In this document: piece after piece, positions 7,450-16,049 of the stretch
Layout of the letters: each line of letters starts with the position of its first letter
Numbering within the stretch: position 1 is the first letter of the stretch
Origin: a bacterium
GTDB lineage: Bacteria > Sysuimicrobiota > Sysuimicrobiia > Sysuimicrobiales > Humicultoraceae
Reading direction: 5' to 3'
NCBI GenBank assembly: GCA_031082185.1
Contig: JAVHLI010000006.1
Span: forward strand, 80,388 to 144,387
DNA length: 64,000 bases
The notes under the pieces: generated by a model
The model's input: the letters and a program-made list of their open reading frames with translations, nothing else
What the model was told of the DNA's origin: nothing
The model's database searches: none
Translations under genes and position numbers: made by a program

Positions 7450-8754
7450 ATGCCCGACGAGCACGCCGCTTTCGCGGACCGCGTCACCCGCATGCGCGAC
7501 CTCCTGGCGGCCAACCTCTCCGAGGACTGGCCCAACCTGCCGGTAGTCGGCGGCGAAGGAGCCTTTCTGTTTGGTCTGGACGGCCGGCGCTACCTCGACT
7601 TCGTGGCTGGATTTGCCGCGTGCAATCTGGGCCACCGCCATCCCCGCGTGGTCGCCGCGGCCAAGGCCCAGATGGACCGGCTCATCCACGGCGCGATCGG
7701 CCTGGTGGTGTATGATCCGATCCTGCGCTTGAGCGAGGATCTGGGCCGGATCACGCCGGGCGATCTCAACGCCTTCTTCTGGGGCAGCAGCGGCACCGAG
7801 GCCGTGGAAGGCGCCCTGAAGCTGGCGCGATATGTCACCGGCCGCCCGGCCATCGTGGGCTTCATCGGCGGGTTCCACGGCCGATCGTTTGGATCGACCT
7901 CGGTCACCGCGTCCAACTCCAAGTACCGCAAGCACTACGAGCCGCTGCTTCCATCGATCTACCACGTGCCGTTCCCGTACTGTTTTCGCTGCCAGCACAG
8001 GGTCGGGCCCGGCTGTTGCGGCGATCCCCTCGCCAGTCTGGACCGGCTGTTCAAGTATGTGGTGGACCCATGCGAGGTCGCGGCGGTGATCGTTGAGCCG
8101 ATCCAGGGAGAGGGCGGCTTCGTGGTGCCGCCGCCGGATTTCCTGCCCGGCCTCCGGGACCTCTGCAGCCGGCACGGGATCCTGCTGATCTTCGACGAGA
8201 TCCAGACAGGGTTCGGCCGCACCGGCGCGATGTTCGCGTCCGAAACGTTCGGTGTCACGCCGGACATCCTGGCCCTGTCCAAGAGCATCGCCTCCGGCTT
8301 TCCCCTGAGCGCGGTGGCCGCCAGTCCGGCCCTGATGCAGCGATGGGGTCCCGGCTCGCACGGAACGACCTTCGGCGGCAACCCGGTCTCCTGCGCAGCG
8401 GCGATCGCTACCCTGGAGGTCTTCCGGGAAGAGGGCGTTCTTGACAACGCCCGCGCGCGCGGCGAGGAGGCGATGGCCCGGCTCGGCGAGCTTGCCCGGA
8501 TGTCGCCGTTCATCGGGGACGTTCGGGGAAGGGGACTGATGATCGGCCTGGAGTTCGTAGACCCGGCTGCGGATGGGGCGCCCAACGGGAATGCCGTGCG
8601 CACCGTCCTGGAGGGATGCCTGCGGCGCGGCCTGCTCCTCTATCCGGCCGGGCAGTCCGGCCACGTGCTGCGGATCACACCGCCGCTGACGGTGAACCGC
8701 GCGGAACTGGACGAGGGCCTGAGCATTCTGTCAGAGGTGGTCGCCGCGCTCTAG
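7450..8754 (+). CDS. Class III PLP-dependent aminotransferase (GABA/ornithine/diaminobutyrate type)
   Basis: A 434-residue fold-type I aminotransferase. Evidence: SSGTEAVEGALKLAR near residue 115, the FHGRSFGS cofactor segment, IFDEIQTGFGRTG near residue 250 with the Asp that binds the pyridine nitrogen, and the Schiff-base lysine in SKSIASGFPLSAV. The cysteine-rich insert FPYCFRCQHRVGPGCCGDP near residue 180 is seen in bacterial 4-aminobutyrate and taurine/beta-alanine-type aminotransferases. GAGGTG lies 5 bases before the ATG. The gene converges on an ABC operon for a small organic nutrient. The amino donor cannot be assigned; GABA aminotransferase is the best single guess. Confidence 0.92.
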   Translation: MPDEHAAFADRVTRMRDLLAANLSEDWPNLPVVGGEGAFLFGLDGRRYLDFVAGFAACNLGHRHPRVVAAAKAQMDRLIHGAIGLVVYDPILRLSEDLGRITPGDLNAFFWGSSGTEAVEGALKLARYVTGRPAIVGFIGGFHGRSFGSTSVTASNSKYRKHYEPLLPSIYHVPFPYCFRCQHRVGPGCCGDPLASLDRLFKYVVDPCEVAAVIVEPIQGEGGFVVPPPDFLPGLRDLCSRHGILLIFDEIQTGFGRTGAMFASETFGVTPDILALSKSIASGFPLSAVAASPALMQRWGPGSHGTTFGGNPVSCAAAIATLEVFREEGVLDNARARGEEAMARLGELARMSPFIGDVRGRGLMIGLEFVDPAADGAPNGNAVRTVLEGCLRRGLLLYPAGQSGHVLRITPPLTVNRAELDEGLSILSEVVAAL

Positions 8755-8793
8755 CCGCCCGACGATGCGCCGGCAGGGCGCTCTAGCCGCCCG
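8746..8793. repeat. 16-bp direct repeat covering two convergent stop codons
   Basis: GCGCTCTAGCCGCCCG occurs at 8746-8761 and at 8778-8793. In copy one, TAG is the stop of the plus-strand aminotransferase. In copy two, CTA is the reverse complement of the stop of the minus-strand ABC ATPase. The 32-bp offset suggests a short tandem duplication of the gene end. Confidence 0.85.
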
Positions 8794-9607
8794 CGGAGCC
8801 GCCGACCGCGGGGCGCTCCTGGTCCAGCACCCGCAGCGTCTCTTCCCGGATCAGGCCGTGCACCCGCTGGCGCAGCGCGATGAACTCCGGCGTGTCCATC
8901 ACGCTCACCTCGCGCGGCCTGGGAAGCGCAACCGCCACCTCGGTCTTGATCCGGCCTGGGCGAGAGGTCATCACGTAGATCCGATCGGAGAGCAGTATCG
9001 CCTCGTCTATGTCGTGGGTCACGAACAGCACCGTCTTATGCGTCTGCTCCCAGACCCGCAGCAGCAACTCCTGCATCACCGAGCGCGTCTGAGCATCCAG
9101 CGCGCCGAAGGGCTCGTCCATCAGTAGAATTGCCGGCTCGTTGGCCATCGCGCGCGCGATGGCCACCCGCTGCTGCATGCCGCCCGAGAGTTCCTTGGGG
9201 TAGGCCGGCTCAGTGCCCCGCAGGCCCACCAGGTCCAGGTAACGGCGCACTATCTCCTGCCGCTTCTCCGCAGACGTGCCGCGCAACCGCAGACCGAACT
9301 CCACGTTGCCCTGCACCGTCAGCCAGGGAAAGAGCGTGTAGGACTGGAACACCATGCCGCGGTCGGCGCCCGGGCCCTCCACCGGGCGGTCATCGAGCAG
9401 CACCTCGCCCGAAGTTGGCCGGATCAGGCCGGCCACGATGCGCAGCAGGGTTGACTTGCCGCAGCCGGAGGGTCCGACGATCGAGACGAACTCCTCGTCG
9501 CGGACGCCCAGGCTGAGGTCTTCAATGGCCGTCACTGTGCCGCCCCTCCGGCGCGTGAAGACCACGCTTAGGCCGCGGATGGCGAGCTTCAGATCTTCGG
9601 TGACCAA
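8783..9607 (-). CDS. NitT/TauT-family ABC transporter ATP-binding protein
   Basis: About 274 residues, cytosolic motor of the importer encoded with the next two genes. Walker A is GPSGCGKST, the Q-loop lies in [11 protein letters not shown], the signature is [14 protein letters not shown], Walker B is [12 protein letters not shown] and the switch is VTHDIDEA. This is the SsuB/TauB/ThiZ branch. The frame stays open far upstream but overlaps the permease there. The first plausible start is TTG at 9607, 18 bases into the permease end, with a weak AGGT ahead, so the start is uncertain by a few codons. Translation is probably coupled to the permease. Confidence 0.9.
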   Translation of the reverse strand: MVTEDLKLAIRGLSVVFTRRRGGTVTAIEDLSLGVRDEEFVSIVGPSGCGKSTLLRIVAGLIRPTSGEVLLDDRPVEGPGADRGMVFQSYTLFPWLTVQGNVEFGLRLRGTSAEKRQEIVRRYLDLVGLRGTEPAYPKELSGGMQQRVAIARAMANEPAILLMDEPFGALDAQTRSVMQELLLRVWEQTHKTVLFVTHDIDEAILLSDRIYVMTSRPGRIKTEVAVALPRPREVSVMDTPEFIALRQRVHGLIREETLRVLDQERPAVGGSAGG

Positions 9608-10410
9608 GGCAGCAGCAACCTGTGAAGGCGTTTGAAGGTCAAATCGAAGACGAAGCCCAGCAGGCCGATGGTGAACAACCCGACGAAGATCCGGTCGGTG
9701 AACAGCCCGCGGCCGGCGTCCAGGATCATGTACCCCAGCCCGCGGTTGGCCGCCACCAGTTCGGCGACGATCAAGTAGGTCCAGGCCCACCCCATCGTGA
9801 TGCGGAGGTTGTCCATCACCCCCGGCAGGGTGGCGGGTAGGAGCACGCGTCCGAAGACGTCGCCGCGGCCGGCGCCCAACGTGTAGGCGCTGTCGAGCAG
9901 GTCCTTGGGCACGCCCGCGGACACGTCCGCTATCAGCAGGATCAACTGGAAGAAGGTGCCGATGAAGATCACCGCCACCTTCTGCGGGGTGCCGATCCCG
10001 ACGTAGAGGATCAGCAGCGGGATCATCGCGCTTACCGGCAGGTAGCGTACGAAGTTCACGATGGGTTCCAACAAGGCTTCGACGAACTTGAGCGTGCCCA
10101 TCAGGATGCCGAGCGGCACCGCCAGCAGCACCGCCAGCACCCATCCCGTGACGATTACGCTGACGCTGGCCCAGGCATGCTCGGCCAGGCTGCCGTCGGC
10201 GATAAGCGCGGCCGCGGCCCGCACGATGTCAGACGGCGACGGCAGGAACAGCGGGGTGACGAAGCCGCCGTAAGTCAGGATGGCCCACAGCGAGAAAATC
10301 CCTGCGGCCGACGCGCCCACCCCTGCCAGGTACGCGCTGCGGGAGATCGGCTCGTGCGGCCGCAGGATCTCGCTTAGCCGGGCCAGCAGCCCGGGTCGGT
10401 CGCGTTTCAC
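9589..10410 (-). CDS. NitT/TauT-family ABC transporter permease
   Basis: A 273-residue inner-membrane permease (SsuC/TauC/ThiX type) with about six helices. After a cytosolic N-terminal segment rich in charged residues, the first helix is around residues 28-50. The conserved cytosolic EAA-type loop is seen as DSAYTLGAGRGDVFGRVLLPATLPGVM, ending in the LPATLP turn that docks onto the ATPase. It sits 13 bp after the binding-protein gene and overlaps the ATPase gene. The three genes form a complete importer for a small substrate such as a sulfonate, nitrile-like compound or pyrimidine vitamin precursor. Confidence 0.92.
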   Translation of the reverse strand: MKRDRPGLLARLSEILRPHEPISRSAYLAGVGASAAGIFSLWAILTYGGFVTPLFLPSPSDIVRAAAALIADGSLAEHAWASVSVIVTGWVLAVLLAVPLGILMGTLKFVEALLEPIVNFVRYLPVSAMIPLLILYVGIGTPQKVAVIFIGTFFQLILLIADVSAGVPKDLLDSAYTLGAGRGDVFGRVLLPATLPGVMDNLRITMGWAWTYLIVAELVAANRGLGYMILDAGRGLFTDRIFVGLFTIGLLGFVFDLTFKRLHRLLLPWSPKI

Positions 10411-10423
10411 CGCCTGGAGCGTC

Positions 10424-11413
10424 TCACTTCCCGACGAACGACGGATCCAGGATGTCTGTCGCCTTGATCCCCTTCATCCCGGCCTTGCCCAGACCGGTCC
10501 ACAGGTCAACGGCGAACTGCGCGGTCTTGTAGCCGATCCCGGGCTTGTCCTTCGTGCCGAAGAACTCCTGGGAGGCGGCCAGATCGTAGTAACGGATGCC
10601 GGTCAGCGTCTCCGCGAAGATCTTGGGATCCTTCAGCCATCCGCCGACGGCCTCGGCCATGATCTTGTTGCTCTCGTCCGGGTTCTGCTTCCAGTAGTCC
10701 ACGGCGCGGTGCCAGGCCTTGACCAGGTTGGCCATGTCCTTGGGCCGGGCCTTGATCACGTCCTTGCGGAAGACCAGGACGTCCACTATCAGATTGGGCG
10801 TGGCCGAGGAGTCCACCAGGATCTTGCCGTGCGGCGCCTGCTTGCCCTTGGTCAGCCAGGGCTCCCAGGTGACCGCGGCGTCCACCTTGCCGGCCACGAA
10901 CGCAGCGCCGGCATCCCCGGCGGTCATGTTGACCACGGTGATGTCTTTGAGCGAGAGACCGGCCTGCTTGAGGAGGAAGGCCAGGAAGAAGTGGCTGACC
11001 GAACCCTCGCTGAACGCCACCTTCTTGCCCTTGAGGTCCCGGACCGAGGCGATCTCCTTGCGTGCGACGATACCGTCGCCGCCCTTGGAGTCGTCCATCG
11101 CGAGAATGGCGGCCATCTGGAAGTCGGGCTTGACGCGCTGCACCACCGTGTCAATCGTGGTCATGAGCCCGTCAATGCGCTTGGCGGCCAGCGCCACGTA
11201 CCGGGGCTTGGTGTCCTCCATCAGCACAAACTCGACCGAGGTGCCCATCTCCTTGAGGAAGCCCTTCTTCTCGGCTAGGAAGAGCGGACCGTAGCCCACC
11301 CAGACCGGATAGCCAATCTTGAGCGGGGTCTGGGCAGGAAGGGGTGCGGGCAGGACGAACGCGCCCGCTACCAGGAACATGGCGAGGACCAGAGCAACCC
11401 AGCGACCTCTCAT
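10424..11413 (-). CDS. NMT1/ThiY-like ABC substrate-binding protein
   Basis: A 329-residue periplasmic or lipid-anchored binding protein. The start at 11413 is supported by GGAGGTGG 6 bases upstream and by a clean signal peptide (residues 1-27, ending near LPAPLPAQ). The mature part starts LKIGYPVWVGYGPLFLAEKKG, the hallmark opening of NitT/TauT receptors. GIVARKEIASVRDLKGKKVAF and a DAAVTWEPWL segment follow, all typical of NMT1-like receptors. The ligand is unknown. The nearby PfkB-type kinase could phosphorylate the imported compound, as in hydroxymethylpyrimidine or ribonucleoside salvage. Confidence 0.92.
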   Translation of the reverse strand: MRGRWVALVLAMFLVAGAFVLPAPLPAQTPLKIGYPVWVGYGPLFLAEKKGFLKEMGTSVEFVLMEDTKPRYVALAAKRIDGLMTTIDTVVQRVKPDFQMAAILAMDDSKGGDGIVARKEIASVRDLKGKKVAFSEGSVSHFFLAFLLKQAGLSLKDITVVNMTAGDAGAAFVAGKVDAAVTWEPWLTKGKQAPHGKILVDSSATPNLIVDVLVFRKDVIKARPKDMANLVKAWHRAVDYWKQNPDESNKIMAEAVGGWLKDPKIFAETLTGIRYYDLAASQEFFGTKDKPGIGYKTAQFAVDLWTGLGKAGMKGIKATDILDPSFVGK

Positions 11414-11445
11414 CACGCCACCTCCGAGTATGATGCCTTGTCTGC

Positions 11446-12324
11446 TTAGAGCCAATCCGGTGGACTCCCTGCCAGCATGCCCTCTGCCTCTTTCCGCGAC
11501 CCCCGGTAGGGTCCGGGGTGTTCCATCTTCAGCGAGGTGACCGCGGCGGCAAGCCGGCACGCTTCCTCCGGTGCCGAGTCCAGCCGCGAAGCCACGTACG
11601 TGGCAAAGCAGGTGTCGCCCCGGCCGGTGCGGCCGCGCACGATCCGGGGTGTGAACGCGGCCTCGACGAACATTCCTTCCGCGCGCACGAGGATACCGCC
11701 CGCGTGCGTCAGCACAATCTCCCGCGGCCCCAGCGCGGAGAGGGCTTCCGCCGCCTTCCGGAGATCGGTCTGGCCGGTGAGCACCTCGGCCTCGGCGTCG
11801 TCGGCCTTCAGGAACGCGACGCCGGCAAGGTCGGACGCCTTGCCGGGCCAGTCCACCGTGACCAGCGCGTCGCCCTGCCGGACCCGCACGAACCCCTGCA
11901 CGTCGAGTCCAACCGGCCCGCGCGCCACCAGCTCGCTCACGAGATCACCGGTGACCTCACCGGCCATCAGGGGAGTGATGATCGTGACGCGTGCGTCCAA
12001 GCGAGGGATTTCCCCGGAGGGGAAGGGACCGGCGAACGCCAGCGGCCGGCAGATTCGCCTGTCCATCTCATTGCCCGGATAGACGTTCTCGATGCCGGTG
12101 GTCTCCGGAGCCGCTGACGCGTGGACGCTTATCCCCTCGCCGCGCAGCTCCTCCAGTAGGCCGAAATCGTCCGGGTGGAGGCGGGTGACGACCGCGACGC
12201 CGAATCCGAGCCGGCGCAGCGCCATTGAGCCATAGTAGACCCCGCCCCCGGACGCAATCTCCGTGATCCCACGGAAGATCAACCTATCCTTGGCGAAGTG
12301 CCCAACAAGCGCGACGTCAATCAC
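11446..12324 (-). CDS. PfkB-family carbohydrate/nucleoside kinase
   Basis: A 292-residue ribokinase-fold enzyme that transfers the ATP gamma-phosphate to a hydroxyl of a small molecule. The C-terminal signature reads GRTGRGDTCFATYVAS; the Asp of GDTC is the catalytic base, and the usual GAGD is RGD here. GGGVYYGSMALRRLG near residue 27 is the N-terminal glycine motif. The gene overlaps the GYD gene by 1 bp and precedes the ABC receptor by 32 bp, so it is part of the same operon and its substrate is likely to be the imported compound. Fructokinase, ribokinase and pyrimidine-kinase activities are all possible. Confidence 0.88.
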   Translation of the reverse strand: MIDVALVGHFAKDRLIFRGITEIASGGGVYYGSMALRRLGFGVAVVTRLHPDDFGLLEELRGEGISVHASAAPETTGIENVYPGNEMDRRICRPLAFAGPFPSGEIPRLDARVTIITPLMAGEVTGDLVSELVARGPVGLDVQGFVRVRQGDALVTVDWPGKASDLAGVAFLKADDAEAEVLTGQTDLRKAAEALSALGPREIVLTHAGGILVRAEGMFVEAAFTPRIVRGRTGRGDTCFATYVASRLDSAPEEACRLAAAVTSLKMEHPGPYRGSRKEAEGMLAGSPPDWL

Positions 12325-12611
12325 TAGGGCTTCATCGAGGCGATGAATGTGTCAATCGGGATCATCGGCAGCGTCATGATCTTCACGCTGCCCCGCGCGC
12401 CCAACTCGATCGAGACCCGTGCCACAACCTCCGAGCTGGGCGCTTCCAGGATCGTGACGAAGTCGAACGGGCCCAGGACGGCATACTGCGCCAGGATCTT
12501 GGCCCCCCAGGATTCGACCTCCTTGTTGACCTCCTTGATCCGGGCCGGGTTCTTCTTGATCGTCTCCGCGCCCTCGTCGGTCAGGTTGCTGAGCATCAGA
12601 TAGGCACCCAT
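12324..12611 (-). CDS. GYD-domain protein
   Basis: A 95-residue protein of the GYD family (ferredoxin-like fold). The segment AQYAVLGPFDFVTILEAPS replaces the usual GxYDxV with GPFDFV, and the N-terminal LMLSNLTDEGAETIKKNP matches the family opening. GYD proteins are small cytosolic, often stand-alone, and their biochemical role is not established. Here it is the first gene of a five-gene operon with a PfkB kinase and a NitT/TauT ABC importer, which suggests a sensing or ligand-handling role. That part is inference. Confidence 0.88.
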   Translation of the reverse strand: MGAYLMLSNLTDEGAETIKKNPARIKEVNKEVESWGAKILAQYAVLGPFDFVTILEAPSSEVVARVSIELGARGSVKIMTLPMIPIDTFIASMKP

Positions 12612-12696
12612 GCGTCACCCCTCCTGGTGTTTCGGATACCCTACGCCCACCACGATTCGATAGGAGTGGGCTGTTTACCCCCCGAATGTTCCCCAC

Positions 12697-15222
12697 ATGC
12701 CTACCTCAGACGATACTCACAACAGCGATCTCCGCGCCAGATGCAGGGTGCCCGCGGACCAGGTCCGCTGGACGTGCCGGCCAGAGGACCTGCCATTTGA
12801 GACCACCGCCGACCTCCCTGCCGGGGAGAGCATCGTCGGGCAGGACCGTGCCGTCCGGGCGCTCGATTTCGGTCTGACCGTCTCCCAGCCCGGCTACAAT
12901 ATCTTCGTGTCCGGACCCGTGGGAACCGGACGGACCACCTATACCCAGAGTCGGGTGCAGCAGGTTGCAGCCACCAAGGACGTGCCGTCCGACTGGATCT
13001 ACGTGCACAACTTCCAGCAGCCCGACCAACCCATGGCGATCTCGCTTCCTCCAGGTGAAGGGTCCCGGTTCCGCCGCGAGATCGAACGCCTGGTGGACGA
13101 ACTCAAGGATTCGATACGTAAGCTGTTCGCCAGCGAGACGTTTGAGGCCAAGCGCAGCGGGGTCGTTCAGGCCTTCGAGCAGCAGGCGAACGCGCTCTGG
13201 CGCGACCTGGAGGCGGAGGCGCGGCGCCTGGGCTTCGCGCTCCAGCGCACGCCTGTGGGGATAGTGACGATCCCGATCGCGCCGTCCGGAGAGCCGCTGG
13301 CAGACGAGCAACTGGCCCAACTCACCGCAACCCACCGTCAGGAGCTCGAGCGTCGGGCGCGTGCGCTGCAGGAGAGCGTGGGCGACGCCACCCGCAAGGT
13401 GCGCGGCATCGAGCGGGAAGCGAAGGAGGCGGTGCAGGAGCTGGAGCGCTCCGCGGTCCTCTCTGTGGCCAGCCATGCAGTGGAAACACTCAAGCAGCAA
13501 AACGCCGGCCACGAGCGGATCCTCGGGTGGCTGGATCGCTTCCTGGCCGACGTCGTCGAGCGCCACGACGACTTCAAGGACGAGGCGGCCCAACAGCCGC
13601 AGTTCCCGTTTATGACCCGGCGGGCCGAGTTCACGCGCTACCAGGTAAATCTATTGATTGACAACAGCCAGACCCGGGGCGCGCCGGTGGTGCTCGAGCT
13701 GAACCCCACCTACTACAACCTGTTCGGGAAGGCGGAGTATCGCGGCGAGTTCGGCGCCATGGTCACGGACTTCACCATGATAAAGCCCGGCGCCATTCAC
13801 CGAGCCAACGGAGGATACCTGATCGTCCAGGCGCGGGACCTGTTGGTGGCGCCGTTCTCGTGGGACGGCCTGAAGCGCATGCTGAAGAGCCGCGAGGTAC
13901 GCATTGAGAACGTCGCCGAGCAGTACGGGATGTTCGCCGCCGCGACGCTGCGCCCTGAACCGATTCCGCTGAACGTCAAGGTGATCGTCATCGGCGCCTC
14001 CATGATCCACCATCTCCTGTACCAGCTCGACGACGATTTCCCCAAGCTGTTCAAGATCAAGGCCGACTTCGACGTGGACATAGAGCGCACCAAGACCGCG
14101 ATGGTCGAGTACGCGCAGGCGATCGGGACGATCTGCCGCGGGCAGGGGCTGCTGCCCTTTGACCGTGGCGCCGTGGCCCGCACGCTCGAGCAGAGCGCGC
14201 GCATCGCCGACGACCAGCATCGGCTTTCGATGCGTTTCAACGAAATGGTGGATGTGATCTATGAGGCCGCGACGTGGGCGAAGACCGAGGGGTCCACGGT
14301 GGTTTCGGCGCCTCACGTCGTGCGCGCGATCGAGGAGCGCATCCGGCGCAGCAACCGGATCGAGGAGCGCATCCGCGATCTGATTCGCAACGGGCAGATC
14401 CTCATGAGCGCGGAGGGATCCGCGGTGGGTCAGGTGAACGGGCTGTCGGTCCTGATGCTGGGTGACTACGCCTTTGGGAGGCCGTCGCGGGTGACCGCTC
14501 GCACTTTTGTCGGCGGCCGGGGAGTAGTAAACATCGAACGCGAGGCCCAGATGTCAGGCCGCATTCACAGCAAGGGCGTGCTGACGCTGTCGGCCTACCT
14601 TGGTGGTAAGTTCGCCCGGCGGCGGCCGCTCTCGCTCAATGCCTCGATCACTTTCGAGCAGACCTATGAGGAGGTCGAGGGGGACTCCGCATCCTCCACC
14701 GAGCTGTACGCGCTGCTCAGCGACCTGGCCGGGGCGCCGATAGACCAGGGGATTGCCGTTACCGGCTCAGTGAACCAGAAAGGCGAGATCCAGCCGATCG
14801 GCGGCGTCAACGAGAAGATCGAAGGCTTCTACTACGCGTGCAAGGCGCTGGGGCTGACCGGCCGGCAGGGCGTGCTGATCCCCCACCAGAACCTGCGCAA
14901 CCTGATGCTGAACGACGAGGTGACCGGGGCGATTCGGGAGGGCCGGTTCGGCATCTGGGCCGTGCGCTCGATTGACGAGGGCATCGAGGTATTGACCGGG
15001 CTGCCCGCGGGCCAGGCCGACGAACAGGGGAGCTACCCCGAGGGCACGCTCAACTTCCTGGTGGCCCGGCGCCTGGACGAGATGGCGGATCTGCTGCGCC
15101 GGTTTGCGCCCCACCGCGCGGCGCGCGACGAGGGGAGAACCCGCGAGGACGGCGCGGACAAGGAGGCGGCACCCGACGCCGTCCCGGGCAGTCCGGGCGG
15201 CGATCAGCAGGAGGCAGGCTAG
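12697..15222 (+). CDS. ATP-dependent Lon-like protease (COG1067 family)
   Basis: An 841-residue cytosolic AAA+ serine protease. The catalytic Lon domain is intact: Ser664 in EGDSASST and Lys707 in GVNEKIEGF, 43 residues apart as in classical Lon. The AAA part starts with SGPVGTGRTT (residues 72-81); Arg79 stands where classical Walker A has Lys, a feature usual in this family. A long helical insert (about residues 110-300) rich in Glu and Arg follows. The N-terminal Lon substrate domain is missing, as expected for the LonB/YcbZ-like branch. There is no clear Shine-Dalgarno before the ATG at 12697. Role: degradation of misfolded or regulatory proteins. Confidence 0.93.
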   Translation: MPTSDDTHNSDLRARCRVPADQVRWTCRPEDLPFETTADLPAGESIVGQDRAVRALDFGLTVSQPGYNIFVSGPVGTGRTTYTQSRVQQVAATKDVPSDWIYVHNFQQPDQPMAISLPPGEGSRFRREIERLVDELKDSIRKLFASETFEAKRSGVVQAFEQQANALWRDLEAEARRLGFALQRTPVGIVTIPIAPSGEPLADEQLAQLTATHRQELERRARALQESVGDATRKVRGIEREAKEAVQELERSAVLSVASHAVETLKQQNAGHERILGWLDRFLADVVERHDDFKDEAAQQPQFPFMTRRAEFTRYQVNLLIDNSQTRGAPVVLELNPTYYNLFGKAEYRGEFGAMVTDFTMIKPGAIHRANGGYLIVQARDLLVAPFSWDGLKRMLKSREVRIENVAEQYGMFAAATLRPEPIPLNVKVIVIGASMIHHLLYQLDDDFPKLFKIKADFDVDIERTKTAMVEYAQAIGTICRGQGLLPFDRGAVARTLEQSARIADDQHRLSMRFNEMVDVIYEAATWAKTEGSTVVSAPHVVRAIEERIRRSNRIEERIRDLIRNGQILMSAEGSAVGQVNGLSVLMLGDYAFGRPSRVTARTFVGGRGVVNIEREAQMSGRIHSKGVLTLSAYLGGKFARRRPLSLNASITFEQTYEEVEGDSASSTELYALLSDLAGAPIDQGIAVTGSVNQKGEIQPIGGVNEKIEGFYYACKALGLTGRQGVLIPHQNLRNLMLNDEVTGAIREGRFGIWAVRSIDEGIEVLTGLPAGQADEQGSYPEGTLNFLVARRLDEMADLLRRFAPHRAARDEGRTREDGADKEAAPDAVPGSPGGDQQEAG

Positions 15223-15662
15223 TCGATCGGCGGTAGGTCCAGCAGGCCGCGCAGGGTCATTATCTGCCCCACGTGATAGCTGTCGTGCGCGATGTAGGGC
15301 GCGAGCCGTTCCAGTTCCTTCTCATCGGACGTGCCGATGGCTTCCGAGACCTGCCGGTGAGAGTCCGCAAACCGGCTACACGCGGTCTGCCAGGCATCGT
15401 CGCTGGTCTCGGCCGGCTCCTCCCAGTTGCGGCGCTTGACCTCGGACTTGTCCGGCATATCCCCGGCTATTGCGCGCAGCGCGTACTCGCGCCAGAAGAG
15501 AATGTGGTGGAGGACCTGCCAGACGGAGTGCCGCTGCGGCGCGGGTTTCCAGGACGCCTGCTGCGCCGTGAGTCCGTCCAGCGCCTTCCCCCATGCCGCG
15601 TGATACAGGCCCTCCGTCCAGGCCCTCTGCCACAAATCGAGGAGCCACTGCCGGTCGCCCAT
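15219..15662 (-). CDS. DinB superfamily protein
   Basis: A 147-residue four-helix-bundle protein of the DinB/YfiT group, which binds a metal with three histidines. Candidate ligands are the His pair in QVLHHILFW (about residue 50) and HDSYHVGQI (about residue 130), matching the HxxxH spacing of the family. Many relatives are thiol-dependent transferases or hydrolases (mycothiol/bacillithiol S-transferases). The ATG at 15662 is preferred over GTG at 15665 because AAGGAGGG lies 6 bases before it. The gene begins right after the SRP RNA 3' end, so the two may share a transcript. Its stop overlaps the convergent protease stop by 4 bp. Confidence 0.88.
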   Translation of the reverse strand: MGDRQWLLDLWQRAWTEGLYHAAWGKALDGLTAQQASWKPAPQRHSVWQVLHHILFWREYALRAIAGDMPDKSEVKRRNWEEPAETSDDAWQTACSRFADSHRQVSEAIGTSDEKELERLAPYIAHDSYHVGQIMTLRGLLDLPPID

Positions 15663-15680
15663 CACACGCCCTCCTTAATG

Positions 15681-15948
15681 GCCGTGCACCCGCCTTCGAC
15701 GACCATCCCCCGGGCGGTGTCCGCGCCGCCGGCTCCGGCCAGGTGTCCCTGCGGCACACGGGGCGGCTGACGTACCGTTGCTCCCTTCCGGGCCTGGCGG
15801 GGTTGGTCAGTTCCCGTTGCACAGGACCCGGCCTTCCTTGCTGCGCGCGCGGGCCTGGCCCCACGAGATGGCGCCTCTGGGCGGGAGTTCAGCCCCGCTG
15901 TAGCGGATTGCGGGTACAGGGAACCGCTAGCTCCCCACCTAGCACGGC
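15681..15948 (-). ncRNA. ffs: Signal recognition particle RNA, large bacterial type with Alu domain
   Basis: Read on the minus strand, the RNA opens GCCGTGCTAGG and closes GGTGCACGGC, so the ends pair. The 5' part has the Alu-domain signature (GTGGGGAG and CCCTGTACCCGCAATCCGCT) seen in Bacillus SRP RNA. The tip carries the conserved SRP54-binding hairpin: CCAGGCCCGGAAGGGAGCAA in its loops, followed by GTGTGCCGCAGGG, which pairs with GTCCTGTGCAAC. Length 268 nt agrees with the Bacillus form of about 270. It guides co-translational export with Ffh. A -10-like TATGAT lies 7 bp before the 5' end; no good -35 is visible. Confidence 0.95.
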
Positions 15949-15955
15949 CAACCGC

Positions 15956-15961
15956 ATCATA
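15956..15961 (-). promoter_or_regulatory. -10-like element of the SRP RNA gene
   Basis: TATGAT on the minus strand, 7 bases before the predicted RNA 5' end at 15948. The -35 region 17 bp upstream is GC-rich and not recognisable, so the call rests on the -10 and its spacing only. Confidence 0.4.
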
Positions 15962-16049
15962 CCATACAGGTGGAGCACGGGCGCGGGGCAGGATTCACGC
16001 GGACCACCACAGAATTAATACTGTTACACCCCCTTGCTGGAGGCTGGTC

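Noticed and set aside
7435..8664. 409-codon minus-strand frame antisense to the aminotransferase
   Set aside because: No family resemblance; the plus-strand gene has all PLP motifs.
9608..10144. N-terminal extension of the NitT-type ATPase frame
   Set aside because: Overlaps the permease gene in another frame and has no ATPase homology.
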